This document shows, piece after piece, positions 48,750 to 58,885 of a DNA stretch of 64,000 bases (the first letter of the stretch is position 1; every line of letters begins with the position of its first letter). The position numbers were made by a program, and so were the translations under genes. Under the pieces are notes generated by a model. The model did no database searches. It was not told where the DNA came from and worked only from the letters and a program-made list of their open reading frames with translations. The stretch lies in contig JAESPQ010000054.1 of assembly GCA_016765535.1 (NCBI GenBank), positions 1 to 64,000 on the forward strand. The letters are read 5' to 3'. This DNA is from Alteromonadaceae bacterium (GTDB lineage Bacteria; Pseudomonadota; Gammaproteobacteria; Enterobacterales; Alteromonadaceae).

Positions 48750-50102
48750 TTGCAATTTACCGATTTAAATTTAGACAAACGCTTACTAGCCACTATTGAA
48801 CATTTAGGTTTTGATAAGCCGACAGAAATTCAACAACAGGCAATACCTGCAGCGATGAGTGGCCATGATTTAATCGCCTCATCAAAAACAGGCTCAGGTA
48901 AAACGTTAGCGTTTTTACTACCTGCGATGCAGCGCTTAATGAACAATCGTGCGTTAAGTAAACGTGATCCGCGAGTAGTTATTTTAACACCGACGCGAGA
49001 ATTGGCGAAACAAGTATTTGGTCAGTTACGTTTGTTAATTGCAAATACGCAGTTTAAATCGGTATTAATATTAGGGGGAGAAAACTTTAATGATCAAGCA
49101 AAAACCCTCGCTAAAGATCCGCATTTTGTCGTCGCAACACCGGGGCGATTGGCCGATCACTTAACTCATCGGCATTTATATTTACAAGGTTTAGAGCTAC
49201 TTATTTTAGATGAAGCAGACCGTATGCTCGATTTAGGTTTTAGCAAACAATTAGCCCAAATAAATATGGCGGCCGATCATCGAAAACGACAAACATTAAT
49301 GTTTTCAGCAACTTTAGATCATGCACAGGTTAATGAATTTGCTAGTGAATTATTAACTAAACCGAAACGTATTGCTATTGATCATGGTCATAGTGAGCAT
49401 AAAGATATTAATAAGCGTTTTTATTTTGTCGATAACCTAGCGCATAAAGAAAAGCTTCTTAATCACTTTTTAAACAATGAAACTCATCAGCAGGTTATTA
49501 TTTTTACCGCCACACGTAGTGATACTGAACGCTTAGCACAACTATTAAACGAGCAAGGGTTTAATAGTGCCGCATTAAGTGGTGAATTAATGCAAAATCA
49601 GCGTAATCAAATAATGGAAAGCTTTACTAAAGGCCAACTGAAAATACTAGTGACCACAGATTTAGCCTCTCGCGGTTTAGATTTATTAAATGTGTCGCAT
49701 GTGATCAATTTTGATATGCCAAAGCATACCGAAGAATTTATTCATCGTATTGGTCGTACGGGGCGTGCAGGTTCAAGTGGGGAAGCACTTTCGTTTGTTG
49801 GTCCTAAAGATTGGTTAAGTTTTAAAAATGTTGAAGGTTTTTTACAGCAAAAAATTAGTTTTGATGTGGTGGCAACTTTAAAAGCTAAATTTAATGGTAT
49901 TAAAAAGAAAAAACCAGTGAAAGCCAAAAAAGTTAGTGATAAAAAAGCGCAAACTAAAAAACAAGACAAAAAACCTAAACAGCAAATTAAACAAAAAGTT
50001 AATTTTGTTAGTGACAGTGCAGGGGATTTACCGGTAATGCGCCGTAAGACAAAAATTGCTCCGCAAGATATTGAAAAACAGGATCATGGTTTAGAAGACT
50101 AG
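48750..50102 (+). CDS. DEAD-box ATP-dependent RNA helicase
   Basis: The 450-aa protein starts at TTG. It contains the Q motif (GFDKPTEIQQQAIP), SSKTGSGKT (I), PTRELAKQ (Ia), TPGR (Ib), DEAD (II), SAT (III), TTDLASRGLDL (V) and HRIGRTGRAG (VI). A Lys-rich basic tail of about 80 residues (KKKKPVKAKKVSDKKAQTKK) probably binds RNA. Size and tail resemble SrmB, which helps 50S assembly, but I do not assign the name. It follows gltX by 54 bp. Confidence 0.92.
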   Translation: MQFTDLNLDKRLLATIEHLGFDKPTEIQQQAIPAAMSGHDLIASSKTGSGKTLAFLLPAMQRLMNNRALSKRDPRVVILTPTRELAKQVFGQLRLLIANTQFKSVLILGGENFNDQAKTLAKDPHFVVATPGRLADHLTHRHLYLQGLELLILDEADRMLDLGFSKQLAQINMAADHRKRQTLMFSATLDHAQVNEFASELLTKPKRIAIDHGHSEHKDINKRFYFVDNLAHKEKLLNHFLNNETHQQVIIFTATRSDTERLAQLLNEQGFNSAALSGELMQNQRNQIMESFTKGQLKILVTTDLASRGLDLLNVSHVINFDMPKHTEEFIHRIGRTGRAGSSGEALSFVGPKDWLSFKNVEGFLQQKISFDVVATLKAKFNGIKKKKPVKAKKVSDKKAQTKKQDKKPKQQIKQKVNFVSDSAGDLPVMRRKTKIAPQDIEKQDHGLED

Positions 50103-50123
50103 TTATGGAGAAAAGCATTAGTT

Positions 50124-50288
50124 ATGAATTCAACGACTAGTTCAAAGAAACATACTAATGCTCAAAGGCATCTAAACAATGGCAGTTGTTTGTGTAAAAA
50201 AATAACCTTTACGGTTAAAGAATTTTTACCACGCATAGGGCATTGTCGTTGCACAGCAGGTAAATTATTCTTTAATCAGTTGTGTTAA
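50124..50288 (+). pseudogene. Truncated GFA/CENP-V-domain protein
   Basis: This 54-codon frame reads HLNNGSCLCKKITFTVKEFL then PRIGHCRCTAGKLF and stops. GSCLCGxxxF and IGHCxCxxC are the first zinc-binding part of GFA-family proteins (usually about 130 aa), so only the N-terminal third is present. The second pair reads CRCTAG and lacks its last Cys. Its end overlaps the 3' end of rlmJ on the other strand. Probably a degraded gene. Confidence 0.6.
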
Positions 50289-51116
50289 GGTGAATGTCGT
50301 TTGTTGAGAGCCTAACTTGTTTTTTAAATACGGTAGTATGATTTCTAATTGACTGGCCAATTGCCAAGGTGGGTTAACAATAAATAATCCTGACCCTGTC
50401 ATACCATATTCTTCACTGTCGGGTGTTAAACAAAACTCAACCTGTAGTACATTTTTAACATTGCTGTTGGTGAAGTCTTGCGCCATTTTATCAATTAAAG
50501 CGCGTTGTACCACGGGATACCATAAAATATAAGTACCCGTCGCGAATTTTTGATAAGCTTTAACAATCGTTTTTATTGCTTTTATGTGATCTTCTTTTAA
50601 CTCATAAGGTGGGTCAATTAACACCACGGCACGTCTTGATGGTGGCGGCACTACCGCCAATACACCTTGATAACCATCTGATTGCTTTACAAAAGATTTT
50701 TTCCAACGCTGGGTAAATTCTGCCAACAAAGTAAAGTCAGTGGGGTGTAAATCAAATAAATGCGCGTTGTCTTGACGGCGTAAAATTTGTTTGGCAATGC
50801 CGGGAGAACCGGGATATAAAGAGAGTTGCTCGCTGCCAGTTTCTTTTTGATTAATGGCTTTAATTAATTCAATATAATCAATAAGGGCTTCGGGAATGTC
50901 ATTAGCATTAATCAGTTTTTCAATGCCATTTTTATACTCCCCCGTTTTTTGTGCATAATCATCACTAAGCTGATACATACCAGCACCTGCATGGCTGTCG
51001 ATATAACTAAAACCTTTTTCTTTACGGGTCATATAATCAAGCGTGAGCGTTAATACCGAATGTTTAAGCACATCGGCAAAATTACCCGCATGAAAGGCGT
51101 GACGATAACTGAGCAT
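50265..51116 (-). CDS. rlmJ: 23S rRNA (adenine-2030-N6)-methyltransferase
   Basis: The 283-aa protein starts MLSYRHAFHAGNFADVLKHS, the RlmJ N-terminal signature. SYIDSHAGAGMY is the SAM-binding region and VVLIDPPYELKEDH is the catalytic DPPY. The E. coli enzyme has 280 aa and acts on protein-free 23S rRNA. It lies downstream of ybiT in the same direction, across a palindromic spacer. Confidence 0.95.
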   Translation of the reverse strand: MLSYRHAFHAGNFADVLKHSVLTLTLDYMTRKEKGFSYIDSHAGAGMYQLSDDYAQKTGEYKNGIEKLINANDIPEALIDYIELIKAINQKETGSEQLSLYPGSPGIAKQILRRQDNAHLFDLHPTDFTLLAEFTQRWKKSFVKQSDGYQGVLAVVPPPSRRAVVLIDPPYELKEDHIKAIKTIVKAYQKFATGTYILWYPVVQRALIDKMAQDFTNSNVKNVLQVEFCLTPDSEEYGMTGSGLFIVNPPWQLASQLEIILPYLKNKLGSQQTTFTLTQLIKE

Positions 51117-51142
51117 GAAAATTCCTTTATTTAAAAGATATA

Positions 51143-51243
51143 TGTAGGAACGGTTAACCGTGAAATATTCATTTTTAAGGCTATTATAAATAACAGAACA
51201 ACATAATTTTAAAAATAAAATTGGGGATAAATCCCCACCTACA
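51143..51243. repeat. Palindrome-rich spacer between ybiT and rlmJ
   Basis: The outer ends tgtagg and cctaca are inverted. Inside are the perfect palindrome acggttaaccgt (51150-51161) and the hairpin ggggat-aa-atcccc (51223-51236). There is no ORF. The end motif TGTAGG also begins the modules at 26666 and 58002. Confidence 0.5.
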
Positions 51244-51263
51244 ATATAACGGCATTACTTAAC

Positions 51264-52856
51264 TTACGCTTTGCTGGCTAAATATTCTTCATAAGTACCT
51301 GCGAAATCAGTAAAACCGTCTTTGGTTAGTTCAATGATACGGGTTGCTATGCTTGAAACAAATTCACGGTCGTGACTTACAAAAATCAAGGTACCTTCAT
51401 AAGATTCTAGCGCCATATTTAAGGATTCAATTGATTCCATATCCATGTGATTAGTGGGTTCATCTAGCATTAGAATATTAGGTTTTTGCATCATTAATTT
51501 ACCAAAAAGCATACGACCTTTTTCACCACCAGAAAGTATTTTTACTGATTTATTAATATCGTCAGCAGAAAATAATAAACGACCTAAATAACCACGAACG
51601 GCTTGTTCGTCATCCTCGGGTTGACGCCACTGACTCATCCAGTCAAACAAGGTCATGTCGTTTTCAAATTCGTATTCGTGATCTTGTCCATAATAGCCAA
51701 TATTAACATTTTCAGACCAATTAAATTCGCCTGAGCTTGCTTCATAGCCAACATCATTCATTAAAGTTCGCAATAGGGTGGTTTTACCAATACCGTTTTC
51801 ACCAATTATTGCAATACGTTCACCCACTTCGATTAAGGCTGAAATGTTTTTAAGTACAGGTGTACCATCAAAGCTTTTACTTAATTTTTCAATCACTAAA
51901 GCATTGCGAAAGAGTTTTTTCTCTTGTTGAAAACGAATAAACGGATTAACACGGCTTGATGCTTTTACATCTTCAAGTTGAATTTTATCTATTCGTTTTG
52001 CTCGTGAAGTTGCTTGTTTAGCTTTTGAAGCATTAGCAGAAAAACGGGCAACAAAGGCTTGTAATTCACCTATTTGTGCTTTTTTCTTGGCATTGTCAGA
52101 TAATAAACGGGCGCGAGCTTGGGTAGCAGCCAACATATATTCATCGTAATTACCCGGATAAACACGTAATTCGCCGTAATCTAAATCAGCCATGTGAGTA
52201 CAAACACTATTTAAAAAGTGTCTGTCATGCGAGATGATGATCATGGTTGAATCACGTTCGTTTAATATTTCTTCAAGCCATTGAATTGTATGAATATCTA
52301 AGTTGTTGGTTGGTTCGTCAAGCAGCAAAATATCGGGATCAGAAAATAGCGCTTGTGCTAATAATATTCGTAATTTAAAGCCCGGTGCAATTTCGCTCAT
52401 TAAACCATAATGTTGCTCAACCGGAATACCGACCCCCATTAATAATTCGCCCGCACGAGATTCTGCACTGTAACCGTCCATTTCGGCATATTCAGATTCA
52501 AGATCGCCAACTTTCATGCCATCTGCTTCACTCATTTCGGGTAAAGCATAAATACGGTCACGTTCTTCTTTTACTGCCCAAAGTTCGGTATGACCCATAA
52601 TCACGGTATCAATAACCGTATTACTTTCAAAGGCGAATTGATCTTGATGTAATTTACCTAAACGTTCGCCGCTATCAAGGGTGACATTGCCTGAGGTTTG
52701 CTCTAAATCATCACCTAAAATTTTCATAAAGGTTGATTTACCACAACCATTCGCGCCAATTAGACCATAACGGTTGCCACCACCAAATTTTTGTGAAATG
52801 TTTTCAAATAGTGGCTTAGCGCCAAATTGTTGAGTTATATTATTTGCTGTGAGCAC
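51264..52856 (-). CDS. ybiT: ABC-F ATPase YbiT
   Basis: The 530-aa protein has exactly the E. coli YbiT length and high visible identity ([39 protein letters not shown]-type linker). Walker A sequences are GANGCGKST and GENGIGKTT, with DEPTNNLD and DEPTNHMD. The first signature is degenerate ([10 protein letters not shown]) as in the family; the second is LSGGEKGRM. There are no membrane helices. It is a ribosome-associated translation factor of the ABC-F class. Confidence 0.95.
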   Translation of the reverse strand: MLTANNITQQFGAKPLFENISQKFGGGNRYGLIGANGCGKSTFMKILGDDLEQTSGNVTLDSGERLGKLHQDQFAFESNTVIDTVIMGHTELWAVKEERDRIYALPEMSEADGMKVGDLESEYAEMDGYSAESRAGELLMGVGIPVEQHYGLMSEIAPGFKLRILLAQALFSDPDILLLDEPTNNLDIHTIQWLEEILNERDSTMIIISHDRHFLNSVCTHMADLDYGELRVYPGNYDEYMLAATQARARLLSDNAKKKAQIGELQAFVARFSANASKAKQATSRAKRIDKIQLEDVKASSRVNPFIRFQQEKKLFRNALVIEKLSKSFDGTPVLKNISALIEVGERIAIIGENGIGKTTLLRTLMNDVGYEASSGEFNWSENVNIGYYGQDHEYEFENDMTLFDWMSQWRQPEDDEQAVRGYLGRLLFSADDINKSVKILSGGEKGRMLFGKLMMQKPNILMLDEPTNHMDMESIESLNMALESYEGTLIFVSHDREFVSSIATRIIELTKDGFTDFAGTYEEYLASKA

Positions 52857-52942
52857 TTTTTTATCCTATTATTTCTCGAGGCTGAACTTGTTTTAGTATC
52901 AGTATGACAATATTAATGACGTATCTAGTTAGTCGTCACGCC

Positions 52943-52961
52943 ATCCTGACGTAGGTCAGGA
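52943..52961. repeat. Palindrome downstream of ygiQ
   Basis: atcctgacgtaggtcagga: arms cctgac and gtcagg around 4 nt. There is no T tract. A close copy lies upstream of the same gene at 55272. Confidence 0.7.
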
Positions 52962-52974
52962 GCTTGTTTATCAA

Positions 52975-55254
52975 TTATTTACGTTGTTTTTTATTCTTTA
53001 ACTTGGGATTATTATTTAGATCATCAAACTGATCTGAACTAAAGCGTGTTAACCCACGTTTTGCTTTACTATGTTTGTTAGCGCTATGTTTGTTAGCGCT
53101 ATGTTTGTTAGTGCTAGAATTGTTAGCGCTATTATTGTTTTTGTTTCTATAGCCTTGTTGCTCGGCACGGCTTTCTGGTGGTACCAAACACTCAGGTTTA
53201 TTACCAATTAATTTAGCTAAACCCATTTTTGTCAATGCTTGGCGAATGCTCGGCCAGTTATTGCTGTCGTGATAACGCAATATTGCCTTATGTAATCGTC
53301 GTTGAATAGCTCCTTTGGGTACTATTACGGTTTCGTTATTTTTATGAATATTTTTTAACGAATTGATTTCAGTGTGATACAAGGTGGTTGCATTGGCTAA
53401 TGGTGATGGATAAAAATTTTGTACTTGATCTAATTTGAAATTATTTTCTTTAAGCCATAGCGCTAAATTCACCATATCTAAATCGGTTGTTCCTGGATGT
53501 GCGGAGATAAAGTAGGGGATCAAATACTGTTTTTTGCCCGCTAGCTTTGAATAATGATCAAACATTTCTTTAAATTCATTATAACTGCCCATCCCCGGTT
53601 TCATCATGTTATTTAAGGGCCCTTCTTCGGTATGCTCGGGCGCTATTTTTAAATAACCGCCAACATGATGTTGGGCTAATTCTTTGACATATTCAGGATC
53701 TTGCACTGCTAAATCGTAACGTACACCTGAAGCAATTAGCACCTTTTTAATACCTTTAATTTTACGTGCTTTTCTGTATAAATTAATGGTTGGGGTGTGA
53801 TCGGTATCTAAATGACCACAAATAGTCGGCCAGACACAAGACGGTTTACGGCAAGTTGCTTCAGCTTTGGGCGATTTACAATTAAGTTTATACATATTCG
53901 CCGTTGGGCCGCCTAAATCGGAAATTACGCCAGTAAAGTTAGGCACTTTGGCTTTTATATCTTCAATTTCGTTTAAAATAGACTCTTCTGATCGACTTTG
54001 AATTATGCGTCCCTCATGCTCTGTAATTGAACAAAAAGTACAACCACCAAAACAACCACGCATAATATTAATTGAGGTTTTGATCATGTCATAAGCAGGA
54101 ATTTTAGCTTTACCATAGCTAGGGTGTGGCACGCGTTGATAGGGTAAATCAAAAACACTATCCATTTCTTCGGTGCTTAGTGGATAAGCAGGTGGATTTA
54201 ACCAAATACTGCGATCGCCATGATTTTGCATTAACGGTTTAGCCGAACCTGGGTTTACTTCTTGGTGAAAAATGCGCGAGGCATGCGCATACAGCACTTT
54301 ATTGTTTTTAACTTGCTCGAACGTGGGTAAATTTATATAAGTGTATAACCACGGCTTTTTTTTATCTTGCCAGCTTTTGTTACGTAGTGAAGCAGGGTTA
54401 AAATCAGTAATATTGACTATTTGTGCTGTTTGAGTGACATCAGTAGCAAGATCTATTTGTTCTTCAGTTTGGCTATCACAAGTGTTTGGGGTGATCTCTT
54501 GATAAGGGCTAATAATAGGTTCTATTTTACCCGGCCTGTCAACATCGCGAGAATCAATACCATGCCAGCCTACTAATGCTTGTTTCGTTAAAAAGGCACT
54601 GCCGCGTACATCGGTAATGGTTTTAACATCGTCACCACGGGCAATGCGGTGCGCTATTTCAACTAAAGGACGTTCAGCATTACCATAAATTAACAAATCG
54701 GCTTTTGAATCAAACAAGACTGAACGGCGTACTTTATCTGACCAATAGTCATAATGAGCAATACGGCGAAGGCTAGCTTCTATGCCGCCAATAATAATAG
54801 GCACGCCTTTATAAGCTTCTTTACAGCGTTGGGTATAAGCAGTTACAGCTCTGTCTGGGCGTTTACCGCCCTCATCATTGGGAGTATAAGCATCATCATG
54901 ACGCATACGGCGCTCGGCAGTATAGCGGTTGATCATTGAGTCCATATTGCCCGCAGTAACACCAAAAAATAAATTGGGTTTACCTAATTGCATAAAAGCA
55001 TCTTTAGAATGCCAATCAGGTTGAGCAATAATACCAACCCTAAAACCTTGTGCTTCAAGCATTCTACCAATAATCGCCATACCAAAGCTGGGATGATCAA
55101 CATAAGCATCACCCGTAACAATAATTATATCGCAGCTATCCCAACCCAATTCGTCCATTTCAGCACGAGACATAGGTAAAAATGGTGCAACACCATAACA
55201 TTCAGCCCAATATTTAGGGTAGTCGTATAGCTTTTGCTCGGGTAATGGGATCAT
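52975..55254 (-). CDS. ygiQ: YgiQ-family radical SAM protein
   Basis: The 759-aa protein has an N-terminal B12-binding-like/YgiQ domain ([20 protein letters not shown]). The radical SAM core carries the cluster motif [16 protein letters not shown], and a Cys-containing insert is present ([20 protein letters not shown]). The enzyme's substrate is not established. The C-terminus is a low-complexity SANKH repeat and a basic end (KNKKQRK). It is a single leftward gene with palindromes on both sides. Confidence 0.93.
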   Translation of the reverse strand: MIPLPEQKLYDYPKYWAECYGVAPFLPMSRAEMDELGWDSCDIIIVTGDAYVDHPSFGMAIIGRMLEAQGFRVGIIAQPDWHSKDAFMQLGKPNLFFGVTAGNMDSMINRYTAERRMRHDDAYTPNDEGGKRPDRAVTAYTQRCKEAYKGVPIIIGGIEASLRRIAHYDYWSDKVRRSVLFDSKADLLIYGNAERPLVEIAHRIARGDDVKTITDVRGSAFLTKQALVGWHGIDSRDVDRPGKIEPIISPYQEITPNTCDSQTEEQIDLATDVTQTAQIVNITDFNPASLRNKSWQDKKKPWLYTYINLPTFEQVKNNKVLYAHASRIFHQEVNPGSAKPLMQNHGDRSIWLNPPAYPLSTEEMDSVFDLPYQRVPHPSYGKAKIPAYDMIKTSINIMRGCFGGCTFCSITEHEGRIIQSRSEESILNEIEDIKAKVPNFTGVISDLGGPTANMYKLNCKSPKAEATCRKPSCVWPTICGHLDTDHTPTINLYRKARKIKGIKKVLIASGVRYDLAVQDPEYVKELAQHHVGGYLKIAPEHTEEGPLNNMMKPGMGSYNEFKEMFDHYSKLAGKKQYLIPYFISAHPGTTDLDMVNLALWLKENNFKLDQVQNFYPSPLANATTLYHTEINSLKNIHKNNETVIVPKGAIQRRLHKAILRYHDSNNWPSIRQALTKMGLAKLIGNKPECLVPPESRAEQQGYRNKNNNSANNSSTNKHSANKHSANKHSKAKRGLTRFSSDQFDDLNNNPKLKNKKQRK
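53070..53134 (-). repeat. 15-bp in-frame minisatellite in ygiQ 3' end
   Basis: tatgtttgttagcgc repeats two to four times with decay toward the right. On the coding strand it encodes SANKH units ([16 protein letters not shown], then related STN/SSAN copies). The unit is a multiple of three, so copy changes keep the frame. Confidence 0.85.
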
Positions 55255-55271
55255 CTACTCTCTTCACATCA

Positions 55272-55291
55272 ATCCTGATGAAGATCAGGAT
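55272..55291. repeat. Palindrome upstream of ygiQ
   Basis: atcctgat-gaag-atcaggat has perfect 8-bp arms, 18 bp before the ygiQ ATG. It differs from the 52943 copy mainly by paired changes that keep the stem (g:c for a:t). Confidence 0.7.
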
Positions 55292-55502
55292 ATATCATAA
55301 AATTAGGCGCGCGATTATAACAGTAATCCCAATAAGGTGCGAATGAATTATTTTACCGTAGCTATTCGTTTATTGGTCGAAAAAGCTTACACCTAAAGGT
55401 TAATTAAATGTAGACTAAATTTGCCAAAACTAAATAGCCTTAGTATAAAAGGGCGTAATAAAAATTCTCCCAACCTAAATTTAGATAATAAAGACTTAAC
55501 TT

Positions 55503-57998
55503 ATGAAATTAAAAATTATTGCCGCTGCGATAAGTTTTTCGCTAGTCGCGTGTGCATCGACCACAACTGCACTTAACACTAATAACAGTGAAAATATTAA
55601 TACACCGCCAGCTAAAGTAGCCACTATGCCTGCACTTCATAGTAATGCTAGTGAGGTGATCACCTTAGAACAAATTATGGCAAATCCTGATTGGATGGGG
55701 CGTTCACCACAAGCTTGGTATTGGGGTGATGATAATGAAACGGTGTTTTACCAACAAAAACGTGTAGGCAACCCCTTACGTGATCTTTATCGTTTATCAA
55801 CCAATGGTGTTAGCGAAAAAGTTGCTTTGGCTAAGCTACATATTGCGGCTGATCGTAACGCTGTTGATAATAGCGACCATAGTAAGCAAGTTTATTTATT
55901 TAAAAACAATGTTTTTGTTAAAAATTTAGTTTCGGGTAATGTTCAACAACTAACCAATACATCGGCAGCTAAAAGTGATGTGATGTTTTTAACCAATGGT
56001 AATGTTGCTTACCGTATTGGTGATGTTTTTTATGCTCAAGATATTAAAAGTAATGAAATAATTGAGCTTTTTAATTTAAAAATGACTGCAAAACCACAAG
56101 GTTTTAAAGCGCCAGAGACCTATATAGCTAAAGAACAAGCCAAGCTAATTAATTATATCGCTCTTAATGCGCGCAATACAAAATTACGCGAGCAACAAGA
56201 TCAACAATTAATGACTCAAAATGAGTCACTTACCCATAAAGCGTTTTACTTTGGTAAAGGTAAACAAGTGGTTTATGCTAGTTTATCGCCAACAGGTAAA
56301 CATTTATTAGTCAGTATTAGTGATGCCAAACCAAGTCGTAACGATAGTGATATTATACCTAAATATATCGCTAAAAATGGTCATATAATTACGGCAAAAG
56401 TACGTTCACGAGTCAGTGATAACCGTCAATACAGTGAACAGTTATTTATGCTTGATGCACAAGCAGGTAAAAAAACAGCCTTAGATTACAGCGTATTACC
56501 TGACTTTGATAAAGATGTATTAGCTAGTGTTAAAACAGAAAATTATCAACGTGAAGGCAAAAAATACACGAGTAAAAAACAACCCCGCAATATTGCCGTG
56601 ATTGAAAGTTGGGATCCTATTCAATGGAATGCAAAAGGTGATACCGTCGCGGTAATGCTAGAAGCGTGGGATAATAAAGATCGATGGCTTTCTACGGTAT
56701 CGGTAAATACACCTAAATTAATTAACCAACATCAGTTACATGATGATGCATGGATCAACTGGAATTTTAATGAATACGGTTGGTTAAATAATAGCAATAG
56801 TTTATATTTTTTGTCTGAACAAAGAGGCTACTCACAGCTTTATACAAAATCGCTTAACGGTAAGGTGAAGCAATTGACACATGGCAACTTTGAGATAAGT
56901 GATGTTACTTTAGGCAATAAAGCACAAAAACTATTCTTTAAAGCGAATAAAAAACATCCTGGTATTTATGAAATTTATCAAGCTGATGTCAATACAGGAA
57001 AAATCACCGCGTTAACCAATTTAGGTGGTATGAATGATTATGCGTTAAGCCCCGACAATTCAAAATTGTTAATTCAACATTCAACCATTACTATGCCGCC
57101 AGAGCTTTATGTGCAAGCCACGCAAAAGGGCGCAACGGCTAAACAATTAACCCATACAGTATCGAAAAAATTCTTGTCTTATCCTTGGGTAGCTCCGACG
57201 GTAGTTGCTATTGCATCAACGCATAAACAAGAGCATCAAAATCAACCTATTTATTCAAAAGTGTATTTACCAAAAAACTTCGATACTAAGGTTGATAATA
57301 CAGGGCAGCAAACTAAAAATCGTGCCGTGATGTTTAGTCATGGTGCGGGTTATTTACAAAATTCTCATTTGGGTTGGTCTGGTTATTTTCGTGAGTACAT
57401 GTTTCATAGCATGTTAGTACAACAAGGTTATGTTGTTATAGATATGGATTATCGTGCGAGTGCGGGTTATGGGCGCGATTGGCGTACTGCTATTTATCGC
57501 CACATGGGTAAACCTGAAGTAGAAGATATGCGTGATGGGGTTAATTGGTTAGTAAAAAATGCCAATGTTGATAGAAACCGTATTGGCACTTATGGCGGCT
57601 CGTATGGTGGATATTTAACGCTAATGAGTATGTTTACCGCGCCAGATTTATTTCAGTCAGGTTCAGCATTACGTTTAGTTTCTGATTGGGCTTATTATAA
57701 TCATGGTTATACCTCAAATATTTTAAATACACCTAAAGATGATGCCATTGCTTATGAACGTAGCTCACCTATTTATTTTGCTCAAGGGTTAGAAAAACCA
57801 TTACTGATCAACGCGCCAATGGTGGATGACAATGTGTTTTTTCAAGATACCGTGCGCTTAGTGCAACGTTTAATTGAGCTAGAAAAGCAAGACTTTGAAA
57901 CGGCAATTTATCCCGTTGAACGTCATGGTTTTGTTCAACCGAGTTCTTGGTTGAATGAGTATCGTCGTATTTATAAATTGTTTGAAAATACGCTTTAG
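55503..57998 (+). CDS. S9-family prolyl oligopeptidase-like lipoprotein
   Basis: The 831-aa protein has a lipobox LVAC at residues 14-17 (MKLKIIAAAISFSLVACAST). A DPP-IV-like beta-propeller occupies about residues 60-560 and the alpha/beta hydrolase domain the C-terminus. The catalytic triad is visible: Ser in GTYGGSYGGYLTLMSM, Asp in APMVDDNVFFQD and His in VERHGFVQPSSW. It cleaves dipeptides or short peptides, probably from a membrane-anchored periplasmic position. It is monocistronic and followed by the repeat at 58001. Confidence 0.9.
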   Translation: MKLKIIAAAISFSLVACASTTTALNTNNSENINTPPAKVATMPALHSNASEVITLEQIMANPDWMGRSPQAWYWGDDNETVFYQQKRVGNPLRDLYRLSTNGVSEKVALAKLHIAADRNAVDNSDHSKQVYLFKNNVFVKNLVSGNVQQLTNTSAAKSDVMFLTNGNVAYRIGDVFYAQDIKSNEIIELFNLKMTAKPQGFKAPETYIAKEQAKLINYIALNARNTKLREQQDQQLMTQNESLTHKAFYFGKGKQVVYASLSPTGKHLLVSISDAKPSRNDSDIIPKYIAKNGHIITAKVRSRVSDNRQYSEQLFMLDAQAGKKTALDYSVLPDFDKDVLASVKTENYQREGKKYTSKKQPRNIAVIESWDPIQWNAKGDTVAVMLEAWDNKDRWLSTVSVNTPKLINQHQLHDDAWINWNFNEYGWLNNSNSLYFLSEQRGYSQLYTKSLNGKVKQLTHGNFEISDVTLGNKAQKLFFKANKKHPGIYEIYQADVNTGKITALTNLGGMNDYALSPDNSKLLIQHSTITMPPELYVQATQKGATAKQLTHTVSKKFLSYPWVAPTVVAIASTHKQEHQNQPIYSKVYLPKNFDTKVDNTGQQTKNRAVMFSHGAGYLQNSHLGWSGYFREYMFHSMLVQQGYVVIDMDYRASAGYGRDWRTAIYRHMGKPEVEDMRDGVNWLVKNANVDRNRIGTYGGSYGGYLTLMSMFTAPDLFQSGSALRLVSDWAYYNHGYTSNILNTPKDDAIAYERSSPIYFAQGLEKPLLINAPMVDDNVFFQDTVRLVQRLIELEKQDFETAIYPVERHGFVQPSSWLNEYRRIYKLFENTL

Positions 57999-58000
57999 TT

Positions 58001-58057
58001 TTGTAGGTCGCCGCTTGCCGCGACAAAATGCCGCTGACATCACATGGATGTGATTTT
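58001..58057. repeat. Two-hairpin repeat after the S9 peptidase gene
   Basis: ttgtaggtcgccgcttgccg then cgacaaaa forms the stem gtcgc/gcgac. atcacat-gg-atgtgat forms a 7-bp stem followed by TTTTTAG, so the second hairpin could terminate transcription. Both modules have counterparts in the 26616-26805 element (tgtaggtcgacat...gtcgtcaaa; gttacat-gg-atgtaac). Confidence 0.65.
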
Positions 58058-58069
58058 TAGAATATATCA

Positions 58070-58885
58070 CTATTGTAAATGCGGCATTTTATTTTTCCAT
58101 CGTGCTAAAATTTTTATGTAAGTACCATCACGGTGAATTTCACTCAGTTTATCTTGTAATGTGTGGAGCATTGTCTTATTGCTTTGTTTATTGCAAGCAA
58201 GATAAAAATTTAAAGGTATACTTTTTATTTCTAAAACTCGCTGTAATAAATTGATATTAATACCTGCTAATTTTGCTCGATAACTAATACTTATATCATC
58301 AGCAACAATAAAATCAATTTCGGGACGAGTAACTAGTAAGTTGATCAATGATTTGGTATACCCTAATACATAGAGGTGTTTACCTGCCACAAAACCATTT
58401 TCAATCATACCTAAATGAGCTACCCCATCTTTATTAACCGCAGTAATATAATTTTTAATATCGCTAAGTTGTTTAATATGTTGAGTGTGATTATTACTTT
58501 TTAACCCCCAAATAACGGCATTATTTTCTTTTGTTATTTGACCAACCCAAGCAAATTTGTTTTCTCGTATTGGAATGCGAACTATAGAAAAAAGACAAGT
58601 ATTAGGATTTTTTAAAGTAAGGTTATAACTTCTAACCCAAGGATACGAGGCTATTGAATATTCAATATTACTACGTTTAAATGTTTCTAGAACAACGTCG
58701 GTAGCAAATCCCGTAACGTTATGATTATCTTCACCGACTATTTGATAAGGTGGTAAGTATTCGGTAACTAACGTTATTTGTGTTGCAATAGCATTAGAAT
58801 TTACACCATACATTATGCTTAATATGATATATCGTTTTATAAATAGTATATTTTGAATCATAAACGATAGTTTCTGCCTAATCAC
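58070..58885 (-). CDS. Periplasmic substrate-binding-like protein (SBP_bac_3), second of tandem pair
   Basis: The 271-aa protein has a hydrophobic N-terminal signal and then ITLVTEYLPPYQIVGEDNHN and GFATDVVLETF, the start of the SBP_bac_3 (PBP2) fold. It is paralogous to the next upstream gene over its whole length (TEYLPP, GFATDVV, HPW/YPW, NTC, FYLACN). No ABC permease or ATPase is adjacent, so it may be a sensor-type or orphan binding protein. Its start overlaps the end of the upstream paralogue by 8 bp. Confidence 0.8.
   Translation of the reverse strand: MIRQKLSFMIQNILFIKRYIILSIMYGVNSNAIATQITLVTEYLPPYQIVGEDNHNVTGFATDVVLETFKRSNIEYSIASYPWVRSYNLTLKNPNTCLFSIVRIPIRENKFAWVGQITKENNAVIWGLKSNNHTQHIKQLSDIKNYITAVNKDGVAHLGMIENGFVAGKHLYVLGYTKSLINLLVTRPEIDFIVADDISISYRAKLAGININLLQRVLEIKSIPLNFYLACNKQSNKTMLHTLQDKLSEIHRDGTYIKILARWKNKMPHLQ

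Noticed and set aside
53070-53134. Possible CRISPR-like repeat array
   Set aside because: The units are directly adjacent 15-mers without spacers and encode an in-frame peptide repeat.
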